DNA of 15,073 bases from an uncultured Lachnospiraceae bacterium (GCA_902795715.1 CADBME010000096.1:1-15073), one strand, 5' to 3'. Counted from the stretch's first letter, positions 1-7,299 are shown. Notes: generated by a model not told the origin, from the letters alone. A program made the numbers and translations.

Positions 1-707
1 GTTCTGTTGATTATGCCATGCTTGAGTTTTGCATCCGCGATGATCTCAAGCTCAAAAAGCCCAGGATGATGGCAGCCCTTGACCCGGTCAAGGTCATTAT
101 AGACAACTATCCGGAGGGGCAGATCGAGTACCTTGATGTAGAAAATAATAAAGAGAACGAATCCTTGGGAAGCCGTAAAGTGGCCTTCGGCAGGGAATTA
201 TATATCGACAGGGACGATTTCATGATCGATCCGCCCAAAAAGTATTTCCGCCTTTATCCCGGCAATGAAGTCCGTCTTATGAATGCCTATTTCATAAAGT
301 GTGTGGATTATAAGACCGACCAGGATGGAAAGGTTACCGAAATCCACTGCACCTATGATCCGGAAACCAAGAGCGGGAGCGGATTTACCGGCCGCAAGGT
401 CAAAGGCACCATCCACTGGGTATGTGCAGCGGAGTCCGTGGAAGCTGAGGTTCGTCTCTATGAGAATATCGTCGATGAGGAAAAGGGTGTTTACAATGAA
501 GACGGCAGTCTGAACCTGAATCCCAATTCCCTGACGGTTCTTAAACATTGCCGGCTTGAAAAAGCTCTGGCTGATGCCAGGGCCTATGATAGTTTCCAGT
601 TTGTAAGAAACGGCTACTTCTGCTGCGATGCCAGAGACAGCCGCCCGGACCGACTGGTCTTTAACCGGATTGTTTCCTTAAAGAGCTCCTTCAAGCTGAA
701 AAAATAA
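1..707 (+). CDS. glnS: Glutaminyl-tRNA synthetase, C-terminal part (5' end outside window)
   Basis: Charges tRNA-Gln with glutamine using ATP in the cytoplasm. The reading frame is already open at the left edge (first full codon at base 3, reading SVDYAMLEFCIRDDL), so the ATG at 18 is an internal Met and not the start. The 234 visible codons match the end of the class I GlnRS catalytic core (DPVKVIIDNYPEG) followed by the beta-barrel anticodon-binding domain. That domain ends in the hallmark FQFVRNGYFCCDARDS and VFNRIVSLKSSF, comparable to the E. coli GlnRS tail. HIGH and KMSKS motifs would lie upstream. About 170 bases separate it from nfnA. Many Firmicutes lack GlnRS and make Gln-tRNA by GatCAB transamidation, so its presence points to one of the clostridial groups that carry glnS. 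The identity is very secure; the true start cannot be seen. Confidence 0.95.
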   Translation, partial: SVDYAMLEFCIRDDLKLKKPRMMAALDPVKVIIDNYPEGQIEYLDVENNKENESLGSRKVAFGRELYIDRDDFMIDPPKKYFRLYPGNEVRLMNAYFIKCVDYKTDQDGKVTEIHCTYDPETKSGSGFTGRKVKGTIHWVCAAESVEAEVRLYENIVDEEKGVYNEDGSLNLNPNSLTVLKHCRLEKALADARAYDSFQFVRNGYFCCDARDSRPDRLVFNRIVSLKSSFKLKK

Positions 708-736
708 GCAGTGGAAAGGTCTTTTATATGATACTT

Positions 737-762
737 ATAAGTAGTCTGTTAATAAGTAGTCT
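737..762. repeat. 11-base direct repeat pair upstream of nfnA
   Basis: The 11-mer ATAAGTAGTCT occurs at 737-747 and again at 752-762, a 15-base period, in the glnS-nfnA gap. Spacing of one and a half helical turns is unremarkable for a binding site, and no flanking promoter of good quality was found. It could be a duplication in AT-rich spacer or a regulator site upstream of nfnA. Confidence 0.4.
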
Positions 763-827
763 TTTGTAAAGAAGAAGGCTGCAGTAAGTGAGAATAATAT
801 GTTGATGAGTGGTTTGCTGCAGGGTTT

Positions 828-843
828 GCCGGCTGAAGCCGGC
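828..843 (+). other. GC-rich hairpin in the nfnA leader
   Basis: GCCGGC-TGAA-GCCGGC forms a perfect 6-base-pair stem with a 4-base loop, 36 bases before the nfnA ATG at 880. No T-run follows, so it is not an intrinsic terminator. It may stabilise the nfnA mRNA 5' end or mark a processing site; that role is inference. Confidence 0.45.
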
Positions 844-879
844 GGGAAGCGGACTGCGAGTATGAGAGAGGTGTATTTC

Positions 880-1707
880 ATGTACAAAATTGTGAGAAAA
901 GAAGTTTTGAACGATCTGGTTGAACTGATGGAGATCCACGCTCCTTTCGTTGCCAGAAAATGTGAGCCCGGCCAGTTCATCATCATGCGTGTGGATGAAG
1001 ATGGCGAGAGGGTTCCCCTGACTATTGCCGATTATGATCGGGAGAAGGAAACCGTAACCATCATCTATCAGGTGGTAGGTTATTCTACCAAACTTCTGTC
1101 CCAAAAAAAGGAAGGAGACAGCATTCAGGACTTCGTTGGTCCTTTAGGTGTACCGGCTGCTCTTGACAAAAAGGAGAAGAAGGTTATCGGTGTGGCAGGT
1201 GGTGTCGGAGCGGCTCCCCTCTATCCCCAGCTTCGGAAACTGGCTCAGGAAGGCACGAAAGTGGAAGTGATCATCGGTGGAAAGAGTGAACCTTATGTAC
1301 TGCTGGCTGACAAATTCAGGGAATTCTGTGAGAATGTTTACATTTGTACAGATGACGGGTCTGCCGGAAGCAAGGGTTTTGTTACCAACCTTCTTCAGGA
1401 GCTTCTTGAAAAAGACCGTGACGCCTATGAGGAATGTATCGCCATCGGTCCGCTGATCATGATGAAAAATGTAGTGAAAGTGACAAAGCCTTTTGACCTT
1501 CATACCATGGTCTCACTGAATCCGATCATGATCGACGGAACCGGTATGTGCGGCGGCTGCCGTGTTACAGTAGGCGGGGAAACAAAGTTTGCCTGCGTAG
1601 ACGGTCCTGATTTTGACGGATTTCTGGTGGATTTCGACGAATGTATGACCAGACAGGGTTATTTCCGCGAGGAAGAGCACCGGTGCAGAATCGGTCTGGG
1701 AGAGTAA
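880..1707 (+). CDS. nfnA: NfnA: FAD/[2Fe-2S] subunit of NADH-dependent ferredoxin:NADP+ oxidoreductase
   Basis: Small subunit of the electron-bifurcating NfnAB (sulfide dehydrogenase beta-like) complex, which couples NADH plus reduced ferredoxin to reduction of two NADP+. The 275-residue protein has a ferredoxin-reductase fold. RVPLT (44-48) is the FAD-binding motif, and GVAGGVGAAP (104-113) is the pyridine-nucleotide loop. The C-terminal cluster site is Asp219-x4-Cys224-x2-Cys227-x11-Cys239, where Asp stands in place of the first Cys of the related PyrK pattern, matching the Asp-ligated [2Fe-2S] known from Nfn enzymes. The start at 880 is chosen over the in-frame ATG at 799 because AGAGAGG (865-871) sits correctly before it and the family begins MYKIV. 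nfnB follows after 100 bases. The alternative reading, a dihydroorotate dehydrogenase electron-transfer subunit, is disfavoured by the Asp ligand and the nfnB neighbour. Confidence 0.9.
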   Translation: MYKIVRKEVLNDLVELMEIHAPFVARKCEPGQFIIMRVDEDGERVPLTIADYDREKETVTIIYQVVGYSTKLLSQKKEGDSIQDFVGPLGVPAALDKKEKKVIGVAGGVGAAPLYPQLRKLAQEGTKVEVIIGGKSEPYVLLADKFREFCENVYICTDDGSAGSKGFVTNLLQELLEKDRDAYEECIAIGPLIMMKNVVKVTKPFDLHTMVSLNPIMIDGTGMCGGCRVTVGGETKFACVDGPDFDGFLVDFDECMTRQGYFREEEHRCRIGLGE

Positions 1708-1807
1708 TCCAGGCAGGATTAAAGAGATAAAAGGCTGATCTTTATAATTATTTTCACTATTTCATGATAGAGTATTGGATTGGTTTCCTTAGAAAGGGAG
1801 AATTGAT

Positions 1808-3205
1808 ATGGCAAAGAAAAATATGAGCCCGGTGAAAGTTTCCATGCCTGAGCAGGAGCCGGATGTAAGAAATAAAAATTTTAATGAGGTTGCCCTGGGA
1901 TATACGGCTGAAATGGCTGTGGAGGAAGCCGGCCGCTGTCTGAACTGCAAGCACAGACCCTGTGTTGGCGGATGTCCGGTCAATGTACCTATTCCCGATT
2001 TCATTGCCAAGGTAGCCGAAGGCGATTTTGAAGCAGCCTATGAAATTATCACAAGTGAAAATGCCCTCCCCGCCATCTGCGGACGTGTCTGCCCGCAGGA
2101 AAATCAGTGCGAAGGCAAATGTGTAAGAGGCATTAAAGGTGAGCCGGTGGGAATCGGCCGCCTGGAGCGTTTTGTTGCAGATTATCATATGGAGCATGCC
2201 CAGCCTAAAGAAGTCTCCATCGAAAAAAACGGTAAGAAGGTTGCCGTTGTCGGATCCGGTCCTTCCGGTATCACCTGTGCAGGTGAGCTCATTAAAAAAG
2301 GTTACGAAGTAACTGTTTTTGAAGCCCTTCACAAGCCGGGCGGGGTTCTCAGCTACGGTATTCCCGAGTTCCGTCTGCCTAAGGACCTTGTGGCCAGGGA
2401 GATCAAAAGTGTTCAGGATCTTGGAGTAGATATTGAGACAAACGTCATCGTAGGCCGGTCTGTTACCATCGATGAGCTCATGGAAGATGGCTATGATGCT
2501 GTTTTCGTAGGCAGCGGAGCCGGACTTCCCCGATTCCTGGGTATTCCGGGTGAGAATCTTTTAGGTGTTGTATCAGCCAACGAATTCCTGACCCGGGTCA
2601 ATCTGATGAAGGGATATAAATTCCCCGAGACTCCGACACCGGTTAAAGTCGGAAAACGTGTTGCTGTTGTCGGTGCCGGCAATGTGGCTATGGACGCCGC
2701 CCGTACGGCTAAACGACTTGGTGCAGAGGAAGTTTATATTGTTTACCGCAGAAGTGAGGAAGAAGCTCCGGCCAGACTGGAAGAGCTCCACCATGCAAAG
2801 GAAGAAGGAATCATTTTCCGTTTCCTCAACAATCCCGCTGCCCTGATCGGCGATGATAAAGGATGGGTTAAGAGCATGGAGATTGTCAAACAGGAGCTTG
2901 GCGAGCCGGATGCATCCGGCAGACGCCGCCCGGTTCCCATCGAGGGTTCCAATTATACTATCGACGTCGAGACCGTGGTTATTGCAATCGGCCAGAGTCC
3001 CAATCCTTTGATTCGTCAGACCACGCCGGGACTGGATACACAGAGATGGGGAGGTATCATTGTCGATGAGGAGACCATGGAATCTTCCAAGGAAAACGTT
3101 TATGCCGGTGGAGACACCGTAACAGGTGCTGCAACCGTCATTCTGGCAATGGGAGCCGGAAAAAAGGCTGCTGCAGCTATCGATGCCAAGCTTTCCGGAA
3201 AATAG
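1808..3205 (+). CDS. nfnB: NfnB: NADP(H)-binding large subunit of NADH-dependent ferredoxin:NADP+ oxidoreductase (GltD-like)
   Basis: Large subunit of cytoplasmic NfnAB, holding the bifurcating FAD, two [4Fe-4S] clusters and the NADP(H) site. The N-terminal ferredoxin-like domain has Cys44-x2-Cys47-x4-Cys52-x3-Cys56 and Cys91-x3-Cys95-x5-Cys101-x3-Cys105. GSGPSG (149-154) binds FAD. GAGNVA (289-294) with YRRS (313-316) forms the second Rossmann site with a 2'-phosphate-type arginine pair. YAGGD (432-436) closes the FAD fold. Length 465 fits the family. AGAAAGGGAG at 1791-1800 is the ribosome site for the ATG at 1808. The same fold is the beta subunit of glutamate synthase (GltD), and automatic annotation often uses that name. 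No gltA-like large subunit is present and nfnA lies immediately upstream, so NfnB is preferred. Confidence 0.92.
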   Translation: MAKKNMSPVKVSMPEQEPDVRNKNFNEVALGYTAEMAVEEAGRCLNCKHRPCVGGCPVNVPIPDFIAKVAEGDFEAAYEIITSENALPAICGRVCPQENQCEGKCVRGIKGEPVGIGRLERFVADYHMEHAQPKEVSIEKNGKKVAVVGSGPSGITCAGELIKKGYEVTVFEALHKPGGVLSYGIPEFRLPKDLVAREIKSVQDLGVDIETNVIVGRSVTIDELMEDGYDAVFVGSGAGLPRFLGIPGENLLGVVSANEFLTRVNLMKGYKFPETPTPVKVGKRVAVVGAGNVAMDAARTAKRLGAEEVYIVYRRSEEEAPARLEELHHAKEEGIIFRFLNNPAALIGDDKGWVKSMEIVKQELGEPDASGRRRPVPIEGSNYTIDVETVVIAIGQSPNPLIRQTTPGLDTQRWGGIIVDEETMESSKENVYAGGDTVTGAATVILAMGAGKKAAAAIDAKLSGK

Positions 3206-3235
3206 TATCTGATGGAAATTAATGCAGCTTATGCG

Positions 3236-3278
3236 GCGGCAGGCGGATCCTTCGGCCAGGAGGATCCTTGCTTGCCGC
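3236..3278 (+). terminator. Strong hairpin after nfnB, terminator-like but without a clean T-tract; contains the next gene's ribosome site
   Basis: Starting 30 bases after the nfnB stop, GCGGCA (3236-3241) pairs with TGCCGC (3273-3278). Further pairs follow inward, then GGATCC (3245-3250) pairs with GGATCC (3262-3267), with two unpaired T on the right arm and a loop of about 11 bases. The stem is stable, but the tail TTCGGTGTTAC is a poor U-tract, so full termination is doubtful. AGGAGG at 3258-3263 lies in the loop and the base of the inner stem, and a TTG at 3268 lies in the right arm. It may therefore act as an RNA 3'-end stabiliser for nfnAB or as a translation-control hairpin for the amidase gene. 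Confidence 0.55.
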
Positions 3279-4164
3279 TTCGGTGTTACAAATGAAGAAC
3301 AAGAGCAAGGGCAGTAAAAGAAAAAAATCTTCCCCTTCTTCCTGGAGCAGGACCACAGGAAGGAGAAGGGGCAGTCATCGGGGTGTCAGCACTGCGCAGT
3401 CTCGAAGAATCCGTATGAATCGTAAAAAGAAAGAGGGCAGCAGCCCCCGAAGTGACCGGACTTCCGGCATTTTTCCTCTTTTTGAGGAGTATCCCGGACT
3501 GGCAGAGTTTCTGGTTCTCACCTTTGGCATACTTCTCCTTGTCATCTTTATCGGTTTCATTATGTCAATGATAATCCGCACTCCTGATAAAAATAAGACG
3601 ATTGGGAAGAAAACAGAGACAGTGGAAACAGGAAAGAAAAAGAAGGAAATCCACACTGTCAATCCGGATTCAATCAAGCCGGACATCCGGGAAGATTTTC
3701 TGGAAATCAGCAGGTATAACCGTCCGGGAATTCCTCTTGAAGAGGTAAAGGGTATAGTCATTCATTATGTTCAGAATCCGGGCTCCTCCGCTCAGGCAAA
3801 CCGGAGATATTTTGAAAACCTTGCCCAGACCCATGAAACCAAGGCCAGTGCTCATTTTATTATTGGCCTGGAGGGGGAGATCCTTCAGTTGGTACCTCTT
3901 GATGAAATCGCCTACTGCTCCAATGACGCCAACACATACACCATTTCCATAGAATGCTGTCATCCGGACAAAAGCGGCAAGTTCAATGACGAGACTTACC
4001 GGTCTGCTGTCAGACTGACCGCATGGCTATGTTCGGTCTATAAGCTGAATTCATACGATGTCATCAGGCATTATGATGTCACCGGTAAAAAATGTCCTCT
4101 TTATTTTGTCGAACATGAAGACGCCTGGAAAGAGTTTAAAGAGGATGTCAAAGAAATGTATTAA
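3268..4164 (+). CDS. Membrane-anchored N-acetylmuramoyl-L-alanine amidase (amidase_2 family)
   Basis: Predicted zinc hydrolase that cuts the amide between MurNAc and the L-Ala of the peptidoglycan stem. From the TTG start the protein has 298 residues. It begins with a very basic Lys/Arg/Ser-rich segment (about 1-63), then a single membrane span (about 81-103), then a charged linker, then an amidase_2 domain (about 155-298) facing outward by the positive-inside rule. The zinc ligands of the T7-lysozyme family can be placed at His166 (IVIHY), His268 and Cys276 (RHYDVTGKKC, the same His-x7-Cys spacing as T7). SAHF (194-197) and ISIECC (226-231) match other core motifs. The start is uncertain: TTG at 3268 has AGGAGG 4 bases upstream, while ATG at 3292 has no clear ribosome site. 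It is not a spore or phage amidase by context; no holin or phage genes are nearby. Confidence 0.85.
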   Translation: MLAASVLQMKNKSKGSKRKKSSPSSWSRTTGRRRGSHRGVSTAQSRRIRMNRKKKEGSSPRSDRTSGIFPLFEEYPGLAEFLVLTFGILLLVIFIGFIMSMIIRTPDKNKTIGKKTETVETGKKKKEIHTVNPDSIKPDIREDFLEISRYNRPGIPLEEVKGIVIHYVQNPGSSAQANRRYFENLAQTHETKASAHFIIGLEGEILQLVPLDEIAYCSNDANTYTISIECCHPDKSGKFNDETYRSAVRLTAWLCSVYKLNSYDVIRHYDVTGKKCPLYFVEHEDAWKEFKEDVKEMY

Positions 4165-4168
4165 TGTA

Positions 4169-4197
4169 TTGAAACCATTTCTAAAATAAGATATAGT
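4169..4197 (+). promoter_or_regulatory. Near-consensus sigma-A promoter for the leuB-led gene block
   Basis: TTGAAA at 4169-4174 and TATAGT at 4192-4197 are separated by 17 bases. Each hexamer matches the vegetative consensus in five of six positions. It begins 5 bases after the amidase stop codon and points at leuB, with a predicted transcript start near 4204. That gives a leader of about 115 bases. It is the best promoter seen in the window. Confidence 0.75.
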
Positions 4198-4231
4198 TAG
4201 TACAATGTGCATAAGTAAGGCATAATTTGAC

Positions 4232-4284
4232 TAGGACGCTTAAGATATGGGAATCCGCCATTGATTTTTGACGGCTTAATCCTA
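4232..4284 (+). promoter_or_regulatory. Potential structured 5' leader of leuB
   Basis: Within the leader downstream of the 4169-4197 promoter, TAGGA (4232-4236) can pair with TCCTA (4280-4284). TTAA (4240-4243) can pair with TTAA (4276-4279), and CCGCCA (4255-4260) can pair with TGACGG (4269-4274) with one mismatch. This is a nested but weak fold. I see no T-box core sequence, no leucine-rich leader peptide and no terminator U-tract, so classical attenuation is not supported. Confidence 0.3.
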
Positions 4285-4318
4285 TTGTAATTCAAACAGG
4301 CAGAAAGGAATCAGATCC

Positions 4319-5401
4319 ATGAGTTATAAGATAGGTATCATCCGAGGCGATGGAATCGGACCGGAAATTGTTGCCCAGGCACAGAAAGTCCTGGACGCCG
4401 TTGCTGTAAAATACGGACAGGAATTCATTTATACAGAGATTCTGATGGGAGGCGCTTCTATTGATGTGCATGGCGTGCCCCTTACTGATGAGGCTATTTC
4501 GGATGCCAAGGCATCGGACGCTGTCCTGATGGGTTCGATCGGGGGAAACACATCCACCTCTCCCTGGTATAAGCTTCCTCCGGAAAAAAGACCCGAAGCC
4601 GGACTTCTGGGCCTTCGGAAGAGTCTGGGCCTTTTTGCCAACATGAGACCTGCCTATCTCTATGATCAGCTGAGAGCAGCCTGTCCTCTCAGGGATGAGA
4701 TTATCGGAGAAGGCTTTGACCTTGTGGTTATGAGAGAACTGACCGGAGGTCTCTATTTCGGAGAACGAAGAACCTATGAAGAAGATGGGAAGAAAACCGC
4801 TGTGGATACTCTGACCTACAACGAAGATGAGATCCGCCGCATTGCCATCCGTGGATTTGATATTGCCAGAAAGAGAAGGAAGAAAGTTACAAGTGTTGAC
4901 AAGGCTAACGTTCTTGATTCCTCCCGCCTCTGGAGACAGGTGGTGACTGAAGTGGCCAAAGATTATCCGGATGTAGAGCTTGAGCACATGCTGGTTGACA
5001 ACTGTGCCATGCAGCTGGTTCGGGATCCCAAGCAGTTTGATGTTATTTTAACGGAAAATATGTTCGGCGACATCCTCTCCGATGAAGCCAGCATGGTGAC
5101 CGGATCTATAGGTATGCTGTCCTCAGCCAGTCTCAGAGAAGGATCCTTTGGTCTTTATGAACCAAGCCACGGGTCGGCTCCGGATATTGCAGGACAAAAC
5201 ATTGCCAACCCTATTGCCACTATTCTTTCCGCATCCATGATGCTTCGCTATTCCCTGGATATGGACCAGGCTGCGGATGATGTGGATGCAGCGGTTCGAA
5301 AGGTCCTCGAAGATGGATATCGGACACAGGATATCATGTCTGAAGGCATGACCCTTGTAGGGACAAAGGAGATGGGTGACCGGATCCTGGAGCGCCTTTA
5401 A
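4319..5401 (+). CDS. leuB: 3-isopropylmalate dehydrogenase
   Basis: Oxidises and decarboxylates (2R,3S)-3-isopropylmalate with NAD+ to 2-ketoisocaproate, the third step of leucine synthesis, in the cytoplasm. The 360-residue length is typical. The fold is the isocitrate/isopropylmalate dehydrogenase type, beginning [10 protein letters not shown] (7-16). [11 protein letters not shown] (138-148) carries substrate Arg139 and Tyr146. Lys195 sits in VDKANVL (193-199). Metal ligands include Asp227 (VDNC), Asp251 and Asp255 (MFGDILSDE). The nucleotide loop [15 protein letters not shown] (284-298) contains the Asp and flanking residues typical of NAD use. AGAAAGGA (4303-4310) is the ribosome site. 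leuA, leuC and leuD are not in the window, although in most Firmicutes leuB sits beside leuCD. It is first gene after the 4169-4197 promoter and heads the ilvD-ilvB-serA-asd series. Confidence 0.96.
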   Translation: MSYKIGIIRGDGIGPEIVAQAQKVLDAVAVKYGQEFIYTEILMGGASIDVHGVPLTDEAISDAKASDAVLMGSIGGNTSTSPWYKLPPEKRPEAGLLGLRKSLGLFANMRPAYLYDQLRAACPLRDEIIGEGFDLVVMRELTGGLYFGERRTYEEDGKKTAVDTLTYNEDEIRRIAIRGFDIARKRRKKVTSVDKANVLDSSRLWRQVVTEVAKDYPDVELEHMLVDNCAMQLVRDPKQFDVILTENMFGDILSDEASMVTGSIGMLSSASLREGSFGLYEPSHGSAPDIAGQNIANPIATILSASMMLRYSLDMDQAADDVDAAVRKVLEDGYRTQDIMSEGMTLVGTKEMGDRILERL

Positions 5402-5422
5402 TAGTTTTTTTAAATGAAAATA

Positions 5423-5521
5423 ATCTGCCCTGATGCAGATAAAGATAGATTAAATAATAAGAAATCCGGTCTGGTTCGGATGAAGAAAGATTAAGTAAAA
5501 GAAATCTGCTCTTGTGCAGGT
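5423..5521 (+). repeat. Three tandem stem-loop units (about 40-41 base period) between leuB and ilvD
   Basis: Unit 1 is ATCTGC (5423-5428), loop CCTGAT, GCAGAT (5435-5440). Unit 2 is ATCCGG (5464-5469), loop TCTGGT, TCGGAT (5476-5481). Unit 3 is ATCTGC (5504-5509), loop TCTTGT, GCAGGT (5516-5521). Unit starts are 41 and 40 bases apart. Units 1 and 2 differ at stem position 4 together with its partner (T-A becomes C-G) and at position 6 together with its partner (C-G becomes G-T). Unit 3 has one T-A to T-G change. All three keep a six-pair stem and a six-base loop of pattern YCTKRT. The A-rich linkers share GATTAA. None is followed by a T-run, so they are not terminators. No known riboswitch family is recognised. 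A regulatory or processing RNA, or a small dispersed repeat element, are the main readings. Confidence 0.7.
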
Positions 5522-5554
5522 GAAAATAGTAAATTGCCAAAAACAGATGATAAG

Positions 5555-5589
5555 CAGGCAAGAGCCGGTATCATGGCTCAGGGATCCTG
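5555..5589 (+). promoter_or_regulatory. Hairpin just upstream of the ilvD ribosome site
   Basis: GAGCC (5562-5566) pairs with GGCTC (5575-5579) over an 8-base loop. An outer CAGG (5555-5558) can pair with CCTG (5586-5589) across an internal loop. It ends 7 bases before GGAGG at 5597. It is not in register with the three tandem hairpins upstream and differs in sequence. Any effect on ilvD translation is inference. Confidence 0.35.
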
Positions 5590-5612
5590 TTATTTCGGAG
5601 GAAAAAGAGATT

Positions 5613-7289
5613 ATGAGAAGTGATCAGGTAAAAAAGGGGATGGCCCAGGCACCCCACAGGTCTTTATTTAATGCACTCGGATATACCAAGGAAGAACTGG
5701 AGCGTCCCCTGGTAGGAATCGTCTGTTCCTACAATGAGATTGTTCCCGGACATATGAATCTTGACAAGATCTGTGAGGCCGTCCGCGTTGGCGTGGCCAT
5801 GGCAGGAGGAACACCGGTTGTTTTCCCGGCCATCGCTGTCTGTGACGGTATTGCCATGGGTCATGTGGGAATGAAGTATTCCCTGGTTACCAGAGAGTTG
5901 ATTGCGGATTCCACGGAAGCTATGGCCAAAGCCCATCAGTTTGACGCTCTGGTTATGATTCCCAACTGTGATAAGAATGTGCCCGGTCTGCTGATGGCGG
6001 CTGCCAGGGTCAATGTTCCTACTGTTTTTGTCAGCGGCGGTCCCATGCTGGCCGGTCATGTGGGAGGACAGAAAAGAAGTCTTTCTTCCATGTTCGAGGC
6101 AGTCGGTGCCTACGAAGCAGGGAAAATGACCGAAGCCCAGGTGGAGCAGTTTGTCGATAATGTATGCCCCACATGCGGTTCCTGTTCCGGTATGTACACA
6201 GCCAACTCCATGAACTGTATGACCGAAGCCATCGGTATGGGTCTTCAGGGCAACGGTACTATTCCCGCTGTCTATTCGGAGAGAATCCGTCTGGCCAAAC
6301 ATGCCGGCATGAAAGTCATGGAAATGCTTGAAAAAGATATCCGTCCCAGAGATATCATGACCAGGGAAGCCTTCCTCAACTGTCTGACCGTTGATATGGC
6401 CCTGGGATGTTCCACTAATACCATGCTTCACCTCCCGGCTATTGCCCACGAGGCAGGAATCGACCTGAATATGGAAATTGCTAACGAAATCAGCAAGAAG
6501 ACTCCTAATCTCTGTCATCTTGCTCCGGCCGGTCCCACCTATATGGAGGACCTCAATGAAGCTGGAGGCGTATATGCCGTTATGAAGGAGCTGGATAGTC
6601 TGGGACTCCTCTACACCGACCTTCCCACTGTTACCGGAAAGACGGTTGGTGAGAATATCAAGAATGCCCTGAACCGCAATCCTGAGGTTATCCGCCCGGT
6701 TGACAACCCCTATATGAAGCAGGGTGGAATCGCTGTTCTTAAGGGAAATCTTGCACCGGAAACCGGTATCGTAAAACAGTCTGCTGTCGTACCGGAAATG
6801 ATGGTACACCAGGGCCCGGCCAGGGTATTTGACTGTGAGGAAGATGCCATCGAAGCCATCAAAGGCGGGAAAATTGTCGAAGGTGACGTGGTTGTTATCC
6901 GCTATGAAGGCCCCAAAGGAGGTCCCGGCATGCGTGAGATGCTCAATCCCACATCAGCTATTGCCGGTATGGGCCTTGGTTCAACCGTTGCCCTGATTAC
7001 GGACGGCCGCTTCAGCGGCGCATCCCGTGGTGCTTCCATCGGACATGTCTCTCCCGAGGCCGCTGTCGGAGGCCCCATCGCCCTTGTGGAAGAGGGAGAT
7101 ATCATCAAAATCGATATCCCCAATAACAGCCTGAATGTTGATATTTCCGATGAGGAGATGGAGAAGAGAAGAGCCAGATGGCAGCCCAGAGAACCCAGGA
7201 TCAAGGATGGATACCTCCTGCGCTATGCAGCTCTGGTAACTTCCGGGAACCGCGGCGCTGTCCTGGATATCAATCAGATCCGGAAATAG
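5613..7289 (+). CDS. ilvD: Dihydroxy-acid dehydratase
   Basis: Dehydrates 2,3-dihydroxy-isovalerate and 2,3-dihydroxy-3-methylvalerate to the keto acids that lead to valine, leucine and isoleucine; an iron-sulfur enzyme of the IlvD/Edd family. The 558-residue length is normal. The first family signature [11 protein letters not shown] starts at Cys119, [14 protein letters not shown] (185-198) holds Cys188, and the second signature [12 protein letters not shown] carries TDGRFSG at 463-469. The start at 5613 is preferred over the in-frame GTG at 5514 because family members begin MRSD and GGAGG lies at 5597-5601. The longer version would also translate the last tandem hairpin. Spacing to leuB is 211 bases and to ilvB 102 bases. 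ilvC, the preceding pathway step, is not in the window. Confidence 0.96.
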   Translation: MRSDQVKKGMAQAPHRSLFNALGYTKEELERPLVGIVCSYNEIVPGHMNLDKICEAVRVGVAMAGGTPVVFPAIAVCDGIAMGHVGMKYSLVTRELIADSTEAMAKAHQFDALVMIPNCDKNVPGLLMAAARVNVPTVFVSGGPMLAGHVGGQKRSLSSMFEAVGAYEAGKMTEAQVEQFVDNVCPTCGSCSGMYTANSMNCMTEAIGMGLQGNGTIPAVYSERIRLAKHAGMKVMEMLEKDIRPRDIMTREAFLNCLTVDMALGCSTNTMLHLPAIAHEAGIDLNMEIANEISKKTPNLCHLAPAGPTYMEDLNEAGGVYAVMKELDSLGLLYTDLPTVTGKTVGENIKNALNRNPEVIRPVDNPYMKQGGIAVLKGNLAPETGIVKQSAVVPEMMVHQGPARVFDCEEDAIEAIKGGKIVEGDVVVIRYEGPKGGPGMREMLNPTSAIAGMGLGSTVALITDGRFSGASRGASIGHVSPEAAVGGPIALVEEGDIIKIDIPNNSLNVDISDEEMEKRRARWQPREPRIKDGYLLRYAALVTSGNRGAVLDINQIRK

Positions 7290-7299
7290 ATAAAAAAGG

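Noticed and set aside
799..879. 27-codon N-terminal extension of NfnA from the ATG at 799
   Set aside because: The extension crosses a GC-rich hairpin and has no family similarity; AGAGAGG before the ATG at 880 and the usual MYKIV start decide for the shorter protein.
1743..1748. Perfect TATAAT upstream of nfnB
   Set aside because: At a 17-base spacing the -35 position reads TAAAGA, a poor match, and the region is AT-rich, so an independent nfnB promoter is not supported.
4205..4225. Short leader peptide (Met-Cys-Ile-Ser-Lys-Ala) after the leuB promoter
   Set aside because: It would begin almost at the predicted transcript start with no ribosome site and has no leucine, valine or isoleucine run, so it does not fit an attenuator peptide.
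4227..4246. TTGACT with TAAGAT in the leuB leader as a second promoter
   Set aside because: The hexamers are only 8 bases apart and no acceptable -10 occurs at 16-18 bases.
5423..5521. CRISPR array reading of the repeated units
   Set aside because: The repeated segments are imperfect hairpins with similar A-rich linkers, only three units, no unique spacers and no cas genes.
5514..5612. GTG-started extension of IlvD
   Set aside because: It would translate the third tandem hairpin and a non-family sequence; the ATG at 5613 has GGAGG upstream and matches family starts (MRSD).
5664..6809. Long open frame (381 codons) on the minus strand opposite ilvD
   Set aside because: It lies wholly inside a well-conserved gene, has a composition typical of an antisense shadow and shows no recognisable domain.
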